IMG/VR virus record: IMGVR_UViG_3300021962_000023 | Span: 1-64,000 of that record | Direction: 5' to 3' (one strand) | From: a virus | Length of the DNA: 64,000 bases | Shown: positions 22,047-30,777 of the stretch, piece after piece | How the letters are laid out: every line of letters begins with the position of its first letter | Position numbering within the stretch: the first letter of the stretch is position 1 | Program-made: the position numbers and the translations under genes | Notes under the pieces: generated by a model | Told to the model about the DNA's origin: nothing | What the model saw: only the letters and a program-made list of their open reading frames with translations | Databases searched by the model: none

Positions 22047-22697
22047 TTACTTTCCTAGTAGTTTGGTGATAAGTTTATCGCAACCTTTTTTCAATGCATT
22101 TGACAATGATGTTTGGTTGAACTTACCACCTTCATCTACTATGAGAGTCGACATTGAGATTTCAGATGAACTTTCTTCAACCATAACCTCTTTGTCTTTT
22201 TTGCCATCCTTATATAAAGTTCCCTTTAAACGGATAACAACTTCCTCCTCATTAGAGTGGAATACTGATATATTCTTTTTTGTAGTCAGAACATCTAAAT
22301 AAATGATGTCCACTTTTAATCTTTGAGTTGCAGATGGAGCTAAATCCAATCCCTTCTCTTGTAAAAATTCTTCTAATATATTTTTTAAACCGAATTCTAA
22401 ATTTCTATTTCCGGCTAACTTACCAATTTTAACTTGATTAGTCACCGATTCAACCCATATATGGTCTTCGGCATTATACATAATGTTGTTAGGATTATTT
22501 TTGTATCTACCATCCAAATGCGTATCAAACCAATTTACAACGGCATTTGTCATTTCTTCCTTTCCAGCGAAATGAAAATAAACCATTGTTAATTGAAAGC
22601 ATAATGCGAATACTACCCATATGCATACAAAATAAACAAAACCTTGTAGAAGTAAATCTCCTATATACGAACTCAATTGAATAGCTCTATTTCTCAT
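22047..22697 (-). CDS. membrane-anchored periplasmic protein, family unclear
   Basis: 216 residues. One long hydrophobic N-terminal helix (FVYFVCIWVVFALCFQLTMV, about 20-39) anchors a mainly beta C-terminal domain ending GCDKLITKLLGK. The order (KVDIIYLDVL, EEVVIRLKGTLYKDGKKDKE) recalls YajG/CsgG-like assembly proteins but is not decisive. It lies 1 base from the 550-residue secreted protein gene, so is probably co-expressed. Confidence 0.5.
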   Translation of the reverse strand: MRNRAIQLSSYIGDLLLQGFVYFVCIWVVFALCFQLTMVYFHFAGKEEMTNAVVNWFDTHLDGRYKNNPNNIMYNAEDHIWVESVTNQVKIGKLAGNRNLEFGLKNILEEFLQEKGLDLAPSATQRLKVDIIYLDVLTTKKNISVFHSNEEEVVIRLKGTLYKDGKKDKEVMVEESSSEISMSTLIVDEGGKFNQTSLSNALKKGCDKLITKLLGK

Positions 22698-22754
22698 ACC
22701 TATAAATTATTACATTTATAAATATAGGAAATAATTCAAATCGAAATTAATTTT

Positions 22755-23375
22755 TTATAATTTAAATGCTTCGATTGTATGTTGGAACGGGTTACCCTCA
22801 ATTCCCTTCACTAAATCTAACATTTGCTGAGCTAATTCTCTTACTTCGACTTGTGCATGTTCACTATTTCTTAATCTTTGAAAATGTACAAATGACCTGA
22901 AATTAAACATCAAATCCATATCGATTTGCGAATTAAATGTTTTAAAAAATCTCGCACTTTCCTTAGCTCGTTTTCTACCTAACAATGGTGTCAGTTCTTC
23001 TAATGCTGCGTGATAAAATCCATTTGCCGCTCTTGTATACACATCCAATTTATCTTGCCAATCTTTAGGCCAATCAGTTGGAATAAATGTTTTATCCTCT
23101 TTTAATTCTTTGTATCTTGCACTTTCTCCATTGATACTAACACCAATACGATGTTTCAATAAATGAATGTGTGTGGCTTGGTCAACTGTTACTAAAAAGT
23201 GAAACGAACTCTTTTCAAAAGGAGTTTCATGTCCTTCGCTTGCTAACATTGTTAATAATTTTGGAATACGGGCTTTTTTTTCTTCCGTAATATCTCTACT
23301 TGTCGAAGTCCATGCCGATTGAGCATGTGTTAAATCACTTCCATAGTAACCTAGTAATTCTACTTTATTATTCAT
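22755..23375 (-). CDS. thyX: flavin-dependent thymidylate synthase
   Basis: 206 residues. The ThyX signature KHRIGVSINGESARY at 74-88 carries the RHR-type motif with Arg76, Ser80, Asn82, Ser85, Arg87. Early residues (HETPFEKSSFHFLV) also match. It makes dTMP from dUMP using FAD and methylenetetrahydrofolate. Phage copies raise dTMP for replication. Downstream of a small TM gene that overlaps its start, with the promoter at 23585-23616. Confidence 0.93.
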   Translation of the reverse strand: MNNKVELLGYYGSDLTHAQSAWTSTSRDITEEKKARIPKLLTMLASEGHETPFEKSSFHFLVTVDQATHIHLLKHRIGVSINGESARYKELKEDKTFIPTDWPKDWQDKLDVYTRAANGFYHAALEELTPLLGRKRAKESARFFKTFNSQIDMDLMFNFRSFVHFQRLRNSEHAQVEVRELAQQMLDLVKGIEGNPFQHTIEAFKL

Positions 23376-23562
23376 TTGGTGTTGATATTGATTTTAAAAA
23401 CTCATTAATTGGTATTAGCATACAGTATAATCCTACTGATTCTAAAAAGTTTAAATCTGGTAAATTTGGTAATAAAATTGTTACATAAGATATTGCTAAT
23501 CCTATAACGGATGTTACAACAAATACATTAAGAGCAATTTTAAATTTGTCTAAATTAGTCAT
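23368..23562 (-). CDS. small TM protein coupled to thyX
   Basis: 64 residues with two hydrophobic segments (FVVTSVIGLAISYVTILLP at 14-32 and SVGLYCMLIPI at 42-52). It overlaps the thyX start by 8 bases. Holin/antiholin is possible, but the position beside thyX is odd for that. Confidence 0.55.
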   Translation of the reverse strand: MTNLDKFKIALNVFVVTSVIGLAISYVTILLPNLPDLNFLESVGLYCMLIPINEFLKSISTPNE

Positions 23563-23584
23563 AATATTTTTATTTGAATATAAA

Positions 23585-23616
23585 CAAAGATAATAAAAAT
23601 ATTTGATTAAACCAAA
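23585..23616 (-). promoter_or_regulatory. promoter for small TM gene and thyX
   Basis: -33 TTTGG and -7 TATCTTTG on the minus strand, 20 bases apart. It lies inside the 3' end of the upstream SGNH gene. Confidence 0.65.
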
Positions 23617-24410
23617 TTATTTTTAATAATATATTCATAAACATAGTTTGCCAATGTATTATATCCTAAATCACTTAAATGACCGGCTATATCTGTTGTA
23701 TATTTATTGGCATTTTCTAATTCAGAAATACTATCTATATTATGTGTATTTTTTAAAATAGATACGCTCTTATCATTCATAAATTGGTTTCCACCCAAAT
23801 TTAAAAAATACTCAACAAATGAAAATTTCATTTTTTCTAAAATAGTATCATTATCATTTAATGATAAATAATTTTTAGGGTCTATAAATTGTATCCAACT
23901 TTCTCTTGCCCAAAGAACATTTGAATCCAATTTGCCCATATTTAAAAAAAGATGTGGAATACCTTTTTGCTTAAAAAAGTTATGAAGGGATAAAGTATAC
24001 ATGATAGTATCATCAGTTCCTTTTGGTTCTAATTTTAGAATTTCAGCAAAATCTTTATTATGATACGGAATTTGATGTTTATATCCGTACATAGATTCAT
24101 TCCATTTTGTTCGAAAAAATTTCCTATCACTATCCTCTTTTAACTTTTCATAATCCAAATCATTGTATATATCTGTTACGAAAAATCTTTCAGGGTGAGA
24201 CCAAGAAATTAAAGCAAAATCAAAATGATTTTTTGAGATATCAATTAATGTTCTTCTGAAAATGGATTCATTACTACTTCCGCCAACAGAAGCTCTATGG
24301 CTTCCATTGGCTTCGGTATTAAATATTTTATATAATGAATTATTTTGATTTATAAATCCATCATTATCCAAAAAAGAACAGCTGTTCCAATATAACTTTT
24401 TTTTATTCAC
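23607..24410 (-). CDS. SGNH-like hydrolase 1
   Basis: 267 residues. Ser in WNSCSF and a C-terminal DIAGHLSDLGYNTLANYVYEYI, with Asp and His placed as in SGNH/GDSL hydrolase blocks I and V, support an esterase or acyltransferase of the SGNH fold. Between them are SWSHPER and NMGKLDSN. Probable substrates are acetyl or other ester groups on sugars. It lies between the endolysin and the TM/thyX genes. Similar proteins occur at 36192, 39882 and 57340. Confidence 0.6.
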   Translation of the reverse strand: MNKKKLYWNSCSFLDNDGFINQNNSLYKIFNTEANGSHRASVGGSSNESIFRRTLIDISKNHFDFALISWSHPERFFVTDIYNDLDYEKLKEDSDRKFFRTKWNESMYGYKHQIPYHNKDFAEILKLEPKGTDDTIMYTLSLHNFFKQKGIPHLFLNMGKLDSNVLWARESWIQFIDPKNYLSLNDNDTILEKMKFSFVEYFLNLGGNQFMNDKSVSILKNTHNIDSISELENANKYTTDIAGHLSDLGYNTLANYVYEYIIKNNLV

Positions 24411-24413
24411 AAA

Positions 24414-25271
24414 TTATGCTAATAAGTGGTAATATTCCTTAAAGTGTTTAATTCTATCTGGTAAACCAATAGTTCCACCATTTACTCTTTTGGTGATTGA
24501 TGTTACTACAACATCACTTGCTCCGTTATCTGCTAATTTGTTCAATCCGTTTTTAGACCAGAACCAAGCTGCCGATGCTAATGCGTATTTAGATGATACT
24601 AAATCTGGGTTAGATGGAATATCTACTCCAATTGCTTTACCAAATTGAGTGTAGTTATCTCTGCCCGTTAATTGGATATATCCTCTTCCTCTGAATTTGT
24701 AGCCATCCCCACTTGCTTCTGAACCATTTGCCATACGATTTGCATACACTTTGTTTGCAATCTTTTGTGGGTTTCTAGCGTAAGCTGCTGCTACCGCTTC
24801 AGTTGGGAAATATTTTCTAAAGATACCATTCAAACCTTTTGCTGAATAGTTTAAGTTCTCTTGCGTTACTCTGAATCCACCACTCTCATGTCCACATTGT
24901 GCTAAGAAGTGTGCAACTCTTAATGGGGTATTGATTCCAAATTTAGAAGCAACTTCTGGTATTGAATCAATTACAACTTGAGGAACATGTCCTTTAAGTT
25001 TATCTAATTTTAATCCTGCAACTTGCGGTGCCGGTGTAGATACTACGGGTGGAGTTGGTGTAGATAATGCTACTTGAGCTTGGATTGATTCGCCCATTAT
25101 CTTTGCCCAAGTTGCTGGTCCTACGATTCCATCTGGAGTTAATCCATTAGCCGATTGCCATTTCTTTACAGCCTCTTCAGTTTTTGGTCCGAAATTACCC
25201 ATAGGTTCTACACCCAATTTTGCTTGTAATTTCTTTACATCTTCGTTATTATCACCTTTTCTTAACAACAT
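24414..25271 (-). CDS. endolysin: peptidoglycan-binding domain plus GH19
   Basis: 285 residues. Residues 3-60 form a PG-binding domain (LRKGDNNEDVKKLQ, TEEAVKKWQSANGLTPDGIVGP). A Pro/Thr linker follows at 68-85. Residues 95-285 are GH19: AHFLAQCGHESGGF with catalytic Glu129, and GYKFRGRGYIQLTGRDNY. GH19 endolysins cut the glycan strand of peptidoglycan. No signal peptide, so a holin would be needed for release. Spacing to the SGNH gene is 3 bases. Confidence 0.92.
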   Translation of the reverse strand: MLLRKGDNNEDVKKLQAKLGVEPMGNFGPKTEEAVKKWQSANGLTPDGIVGPATWAKIMGESIQAQVALSTPTPPVVSTPAPQVAGLKLDKLKGHVPQVVIDSIPEVASKFGINTPLRVAHFLAQCGHESGGFRVTQENLNYSAKGLNGIFRKYFPTEAVAAAYARNPQKIANKVYANRMANGSEASGDGYKFRGRGYIQLTGRDNYTQFGKAIGVDIPSNPDLVSSKYALASAAWFWSKNGLNKLADNGASDVVVTSITKRVNGGTIGLPDRIKHFKEYYHLLA

Positions 25272-25283
25272 AGTAATTTAAGT

Positions 25284-26054
25284 TTAGTATTTTTCTACTT
25301 TTTTATAATCTAATATAGATATTGGTTTAACAACTATTTCGTTCCAAAGATATGTTTTATCATTTTTACATTTCTCCCAATTCCTACAAAGATTGTTTTC
25401 ATTATCTGGGTAGGAAAAACGAAATAAGTTTGCGGCTCTATTGCCACGGTCTGTAACCAAAGTCTTCGCATCAGATTGAAAAGCTGCTACTAACTTACCT
25501 TTTACTTTAACTAACACATTACTTTCGGGTCTGAAAAACTCTTTTGCCTGTGTAGTGAATGTTGAAATGGAATACTGAAATCCTTCTTCAATTCCATCTA
25601 TAATATTTTTTAATCCTTGTTCTGATGCCCAGTGTAGTGTTTCTACTTCGATATCAGTACTACCATATGTTTCTTGTGTAAATTCCTTATCTAATAACAC
25701 ATAAGGTTCTAATGCTCCTCTTGAATAGAAGAATGCAATTTTATCATTGTCGATATTTGCAATATATTTTCCAAATTCAGTTTTCAATCCCCATGCTCTA
25801 TGGTTCACAAAATCTTCAATGAAATCTAATACTTGCTTTTTAGTATATTCATCATATAATTCAGTTTCAACATATAGCTGATAACCAAAGTATTTATTAA
25901 TCAATCCTACTAATGTAGCGTTATCATCAATAACACCACCTCTTGTATCGTACCCTTGCTTTTCCAATGCCAAAAACTCATCAGCTATCTTTTCCCATTG
26001 GGCGATAGTGAAGAATAGATTTTCTGGTTTGTAATATCCTCTAACTGGGTACAT
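25284..26054 (-). CDS. hypothetical protein, 256 residues
   Basis: Soluble, acidic protein with a mixed pattern (MYPVRGYYKPENLFFTIAQW at the start, CRNWEKCKNDK near the end). No known motif or membrane segment. Located between the endolysin and the ParB-like gene, with 2-base spacing to the latter, so same operon. Could be a virion component. Confidence 0.5.
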   Translation of the reverse strand: MYPVRGYYKPENLFFTIAQWEKIADEFLALEKQGYDTRGGVIDDNATLVGLINKYFGYQLYVETELYDEYTKKQVLDFIEDFVNHRAWGLKTEFGKYIANIDNDKIAFFYSRGALEPYVLLDKEFTQETYGSTDIEVETLHWASEQGLKNIIDGIEEGFQYSISTFTTQAKEFFRPESNVLVKVKGKLVAAFQSDAKTLVTDRGNRAANLFRFSYPDNENNLCRNWEKCKNDKTYLWNEIVVKPISILDYKKVEKY

Positions 26055-26056
26055 AA

Positions 26057-27016
26057 TTATCCTTTAGTGCCGGTATCAGCGGCTTTTGCTTTAATACCAA
26101 TTGCTTCCGCAAATTTATTTGAACGATGTACTAATGGTACAATTGGTTCATCGATAACTCTTACATTCATTGGAATTTGCTTATCAGGATGTGATGCATT
26201 ATATGCTACAACTGCCGCCCATCTATGATGTCCATCTAATACATACCCATCATTGGATACATATATGGGTGCAGTGATTGCAGGATGTTGTGGATTTTCT
26301 TCCAATGCCTTACTCATACCTGCTACTTTTACACCAACTAATTCTGATTGAGTTGCTTTTAATCTATCAGGTGGAACTGCTACCGGATTGGATACATTAA
26401 TACCTTGTTTCTCCAACATTTGTTTAAAGAATTCTTCTGTATCGGCTTCTCCATTTTTATCTTTTGGCAACTTATCCGCCGGAGAACCTGGTTCAGGCGT
26501 TCCTTTAAATTGTGGCATATCCTCTCTCGGAATACCTTTGTTACCATCACAATATAAGTTAGTACCTGGAATTGAAACCTGGCATAAATTAAAGTTTGGT
26601 GCTTTTTCACCACTTGCTTTAGCCTGATTACCTAATTCTGCTAACTTATCAATGATAGTAGAAATTTGTTGTCTTTCTACGGGAGTTACTTGAGATAAAG
26701 GTTTGTTTGAAAAATCTCCACCTGGCATTAAATCTTTCAATTTTGGAATACCATTACCTTTTTCAGCAGATGTTTTCAAATCACTACCACTTACTTTTTG
26801 ACCTGAGTTTGTTTGTGTAGTATTTTGTGGAGTTTGAGTTGGCTGTGGTTCTCCTTTTGGTAATTGTCCGTTATTAGCTGCTTTAGCTTTTTGAATTTCC
26901 GCAGGACTTGGTTTATCGTGTTTATTTGGGTCAAAAGTTTGAACCACATAAACATTACCAGTTTTTTTGTTTTTTACAACTTCCTCTTCCTTTAATAAGG
27001 ATTTTAATCTAATCAT
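26057..27016 (-). CDS. ParB/sulfiredoxin-like nuclease-fold protein with MIRLK leader
   Basis: 319 residues. The N-terminus MIRLKSLLKEE carries the leader type seen at 7.9-9.4 kb. A Pro/Gln-rich linker covers about 40-90. Near the C-terminus IYVSNDGYVLDGHHRWAAVV is the DGHHR signature of ParB/Srx-like nucleotide-hydrolase or nuclease domains. A cleavable leader on such a protein suggests it is packaged in the head. Upstream is a 46-residue basic protein ending 2 bases before the ATG. Confidence 0.7.
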   Translation of the reverse strand: MIRLKSLLKEEEVVKNKKTGNVYVVQTFDPNKHDKPSPAEIQKAKAANNGQLPKGEPQPTQTPQNTTQTNSGQKVSGSDLKTSAEKGNGIPKLKDLMPGGDFSNKPLSQVTPVERQQISTIIDKLAELGNQAKASGEKAPNFNLCQVSIPGTNLYCDGNKGIPREDMPQFKGTPEPGSPADKLPKDKNGEADTEEFFKQMLEKQGINVSNPVAVPPDRLKATQSELVGVKVAGMSKALEENPQHPAITAPIYVSNDGYVLDGHHRWAAVVAYNASHPDKQIPMNVRVIDEPIVPLVHRSNKFAEAIGIKAKAADTGTKG

Positions 27017-27017
27017 T

Positions 27018-27158
27018 TTAGTTTATCTTTCCTTGTCCTCTGTATTTCTTTGGCTTTTGTGCTTTTGGGCCATAACTCTTTGTACCGGAACCTGGGCCTG
27101 TTCTTCTTTTACCAAACGAAACTTTCTGCGATGCCGCAGATGATTTTGCTTTTGCCAT
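27018..27158 (-). CDS. 46-residue very basic protein
   Basis: MAKAKSSAASQKVSFGKRRT with KSYGPKAQKPKKYRGQGKIN; 16 Lys/Arg in 46 residues. Proteins of this composition are common small phage proteins, with DNA- or RNA-binding character. The stop is 2 bases before the ParB-like ATG. The neighbour on the other side is the Ala/Lys-rich gene at 27193. Confidence 0.65.
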   Translation of the reverse strand: MAKAKSSAASQKVSFGKRRTGPGSGTKSYGPKAQKPKKYRGQGKIN

Positions 27159-27192
27159 TTTGTTATTCTCTGATTTTTACTTTACTGATTTA

Positions 27193-27423
27193 TTACTTTG
27201 TTGCCTTAGCTTTCTTAGCTCTTACTTTAGCAACCGATGCTTCTACTTGTGCTACCGTAGCTTCAACTTCAGCTTTTACTTTCTTAGCTTTTGCAGTAGT
27301 TTTTTTAACTTCCTTAATTACTTCAGGAGCTTTTTCCGCTACTTCCTCTACGAAAGATTCAACTTGCTTTTCAATAGTATCTGCTTTTTTGAAAAGACTT
27401 TTTAAGAATGAAAATAATCCCAT
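27193..27423 (-). CDS. Ala/Lys/Glu-rich helical protein
   Basis: 76 residues. Starts MGLFSFLKSLFKKADTIEKQ, then KKTTAKAKKVKAEVEATVAQ: a long amphipathic, possibly coiled-coil helix rich in Ala, Lys and Val. No known family. Small DNA-binding or structural role likely. It precedes the 46-residue basic gene by 34 bases. Confidence 0.55.
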   Translation of the reverse strand: MGLFSFLKSLFKKADTIEKQVESFVEEVAEKAPEVIKEVKKTTAKAKKVKAEVEATVAQVEASVAKVRAKKAKATK

Positions 27424-27465
27424 TGTTTTTTGGTTTTAGTGAACAATTTATTTTAAATATAAATA

Positions 27466-27783
27466 TTAATTTTTTTTGGAAAATACTTGTCCGTAAAATT
27501 CGTAATTTTTATGTACTGATTCTTCATCATCTAAATCGATTGCTTCCTTTTCATCTCTGTAAATGGCATCAACAGGACATTCGGGAATACAAGCGCCACA
27601 TAAAATACACATTGACGGGTCTATATAAAGTTGTTTATCAAAAAGTTCGTCTTTTGACATTGATTTTACTTCAGCTCCCATCCTATCAATGTGAATAGGT
27701 CCGTTTATACAATCAACAGGACACGCATCAACGCACGATGTATCCACACATCCAACACAATTTTTTCCAATTATAAAACTCAT
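27466..27783 (-). CDS. ferredoxin, 7Fe/8Fe type
   Basis: 105 residues with two [Fe-S] motifs: C9xxC12xxxxC17xxxC21P and C59xxC62xxC65xxxC69P. The spacing in the first motif fits a 3Fe-4S or 4Fe-4S seven-iron-type ferredoxin. Low-potential electron carrier, cytosolic. The next gene upstream overlaps by 4 bases. Possible partners are ThyX or the radical SAM protein at 52174; the partner is inference. Confidence 0.88.
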   Translation of the reverse strand: MSFIIGKNCVGCVDTSCVDACPVDCINGPIHIDRMGAEVKSMSKDELFDKQLYIDPSMCILCGACIPECPVDAIYRDEKEAIDLDDEESVHKNYEFYGQVFSKKN

Positions 27784-28142
27784 AGAGTATCTCCTTTATA
27801 TATTCTATAACTATCATAATCAAAATGTTCTGTTGAAACTTCAAATACAATTGATTCAGGTTCCAATGCAATTAGTTGATGCGGCTTTCCTCTTTCGATA
27901 TATACCGAATCACCGACATTAAGTATATCTTTATGCAATGTTGCGGTTTTGGTATCAATCCAATGAAATTCAAATGCACCTTTTTGAATATACCAAGTTT
28001 CATTTTTAATCATATGGTAATGCATTGAAAATCTACTACCTTCGTTTGTGAATACTAATAGTTTTCCACAATATTGAGAATCATTATGTATCCATAATTC
28101 ATATCCCCATCCTTTTTCTACTTTTGTAGGTTTCATTTTCAT
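27780..28142 (-). CDS. cupin, mannose-6-phosphate isomerase type II-like
   Basis: 120 residues of the double-stranded beta-helix type: KVEKGWGYELWIHNDSQYCG at the start, FSMHYHMIKNETWYI (His-x-His metal motif), LNVGDSVYIERGKPHQL. It resembles the isolated C-terminal cupin of ManC/M6P isomerase II, which acts on mannose phosphates. It overlaps the nucleotidyltransferase gene by 4 bases, so the pair probably make a sugar nucleotide. Confidence 0.75.
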   Translation of the reverse strand: MKMKPTKVEKGWGYELWIHNDSQYCGKLLVFTNEGSRFSMHYHMIKNETWYIQKGAFEFHWIDTKTATLHKDILNVGDSVYIERGKPHQLIALEPESIVFEVSTEHFDYDSYRIYKGDTL

Positions 28143-28567
28143 AATTGATTTTTTAAATGCGATGATGATTGAATTTTATCACCCAACCCATCCACTAATT
28201 CAATACCTAATCTATTGCATAATTCTTTTTCTAAAATACTATCTCCAAACTGGTCTCCACCATTAGTAAACAAGTATTTATCTGCTTTAAGAAATTTATG
28301 AATGAATTCTATACTACGATTTACACTTCTGTCATCATCTATTGATACTAAAGTATAATCGACAGACTTTAATTCATCTATGATTGCTTTTCGTTCTAAT
28401 TCATTCTGAAATACTTTAGAGCCTTTTAATCCGACTTGTATATCGTTATTAATTATAACCATAAGCGAGTCTCCCAATTCTTTACTTCTTTTAAGATATT
28501 CGATATGTCCTCTATGTAGAGGGTTAAAATATCCACTTGCGATAACTAATGTTTTAATCTTCGCCAT
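28139..28567 (-). CDS. cytidylyltransferase-like, HldE-C/GCT type
   Basis: 142 residues. ASGYFNPLHRGHIEYLKRSK holds the HxGH-type nucleotidyltransferase motif (HRGH), and DRSVNRSIEFI supports the HldE-C or GCT family. It would couple a nucleotide to a sugar or glycerol phosphate. With the cupin and the heptose-kinase-like protein at 34577, it could help to build an activated heptose; the substrate is not certain. Confidence 0.75.
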   Translation of the reverse strand: MAKIKTLVIASGYFNPLHRGHIEYLKRSKELGDSLMVIINNDIQVGLKGSKVFQNELERKAIIDELKSVDYTLVSIDDDRSVNRSIEFIHKFLKADKYLFTNGGDQFGDSILEKELCNRLGIELVDGLGDKIQSSSHLKNQL

Positions 28568-28802
28568 ATAATGAGAATCGTTTTACTACTTTTTCTACTT
28601 CTGCTTGCTTTACTATTTCTACCGTTCCTTTTCTTGCTTCAATATAAAAGTTGGTATCTCCATTGATTTGAAACCAACCTTCTAAAGCATCAGTAAGAGA
28701 TGGATAAATGCCTTTTTGACTACCATCGGCAAATATCCATCTATCTCCTGGTGGAACTCGTTTAAGAACTAGTATTTTTTCTTCTTTGAGTTCTTTTTCC
28801 AT
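28554..28802 (-). CDS. small hypothetical protein
   Basis: 82 residues from MEKELKEEKI. A start at 28817 (MKYSNMEKE) is possible, but Met6 begins 2 bases after the upstream stop. Overlaps the downstream cytidylyltransferase by 14 bases. Beta-rich with charged turns; no motif recognised. Confidence 0.55.
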   Translation of the reverse strand: MEKELKEEKILVLKRVPPGDRWIFADGSQKGIYPSLTDALEGWFQINGDTNFYIEARKGTVEIVKQAEVEKVVKRFSLYGED

Positions 28803-28803
28803 A

Positions 28804-29010
28804 TTAGAATACTTCAATAATGTTTGTTTCTGATACTTTTACTACTTCGTACTCCAAGTTTACACCTTCTGATACGAACTTCTTAACTAACTTAGCTTCT
28901 GCTTCCGTTACAGACATTGCATCTACTAAATAGTTTTCCTTTTGTTTTTTGATTTTACCTTTAGCATCTTCAACTTCGATTGCTACTTGTACTGAATAAA
29001 ACTTTGCCAT
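28804..29010 (-). CDS. DUF4494-like protein
   Basis: 68 residues (MAKFYSVQVAIEVEDAKGKI, then KENYLVDAMSVTEAEAKLV). The E-x-YLVDA-x-SVTEAEA block is the DUF4494 pattern, known mainly from Bacteroidetes and their phages. Function not known. It is 34 bases from groEL and starts the operon after it. Confidence 0.7.
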   Translation of the reverse strand: MAKFYSVQVAIEVEDAKGKIKKQKENYLVDAMSVTEAEAKLVKKFVSEGVNLEYEVVKVSETNIIEVF

Positions 29011-29044
29011 AATTGTTTGTTTTTGTTTATAATTGATTTAAATT

Positions 29045-30725
<1,681 letters not shown>

Positions 30726-30755
30726 TAAAAATGGGGAGAATTTCTTCCCCCCATT
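30726..30755 (-). terminator. intrinsic terminator after TonB receptor
   Basis: AATGGGG (30730-30736) pairs with CCCCATT (30749-30755) around a purine-rich loop, with TTTTATTT following on the minus strand. It separates the TonB receptor from groEL. Confidence 0.75.
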
Positions 30756-30777
30756 AAAATTTAGTTTATATTTGAAA

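Noticed and set aside
12937-22697. Complete curli (type VIII) operon
   Set aside because: Only a CsgG-like protein is present; CsgA, CsgB, CsgE and CsgF were not recognised.
27420-27475. Possible promoter before the Ala/Lys-rich gene
   Set aside because: A TATATTTA-like -7 is present but the expected -33 is in the wrong orientation.
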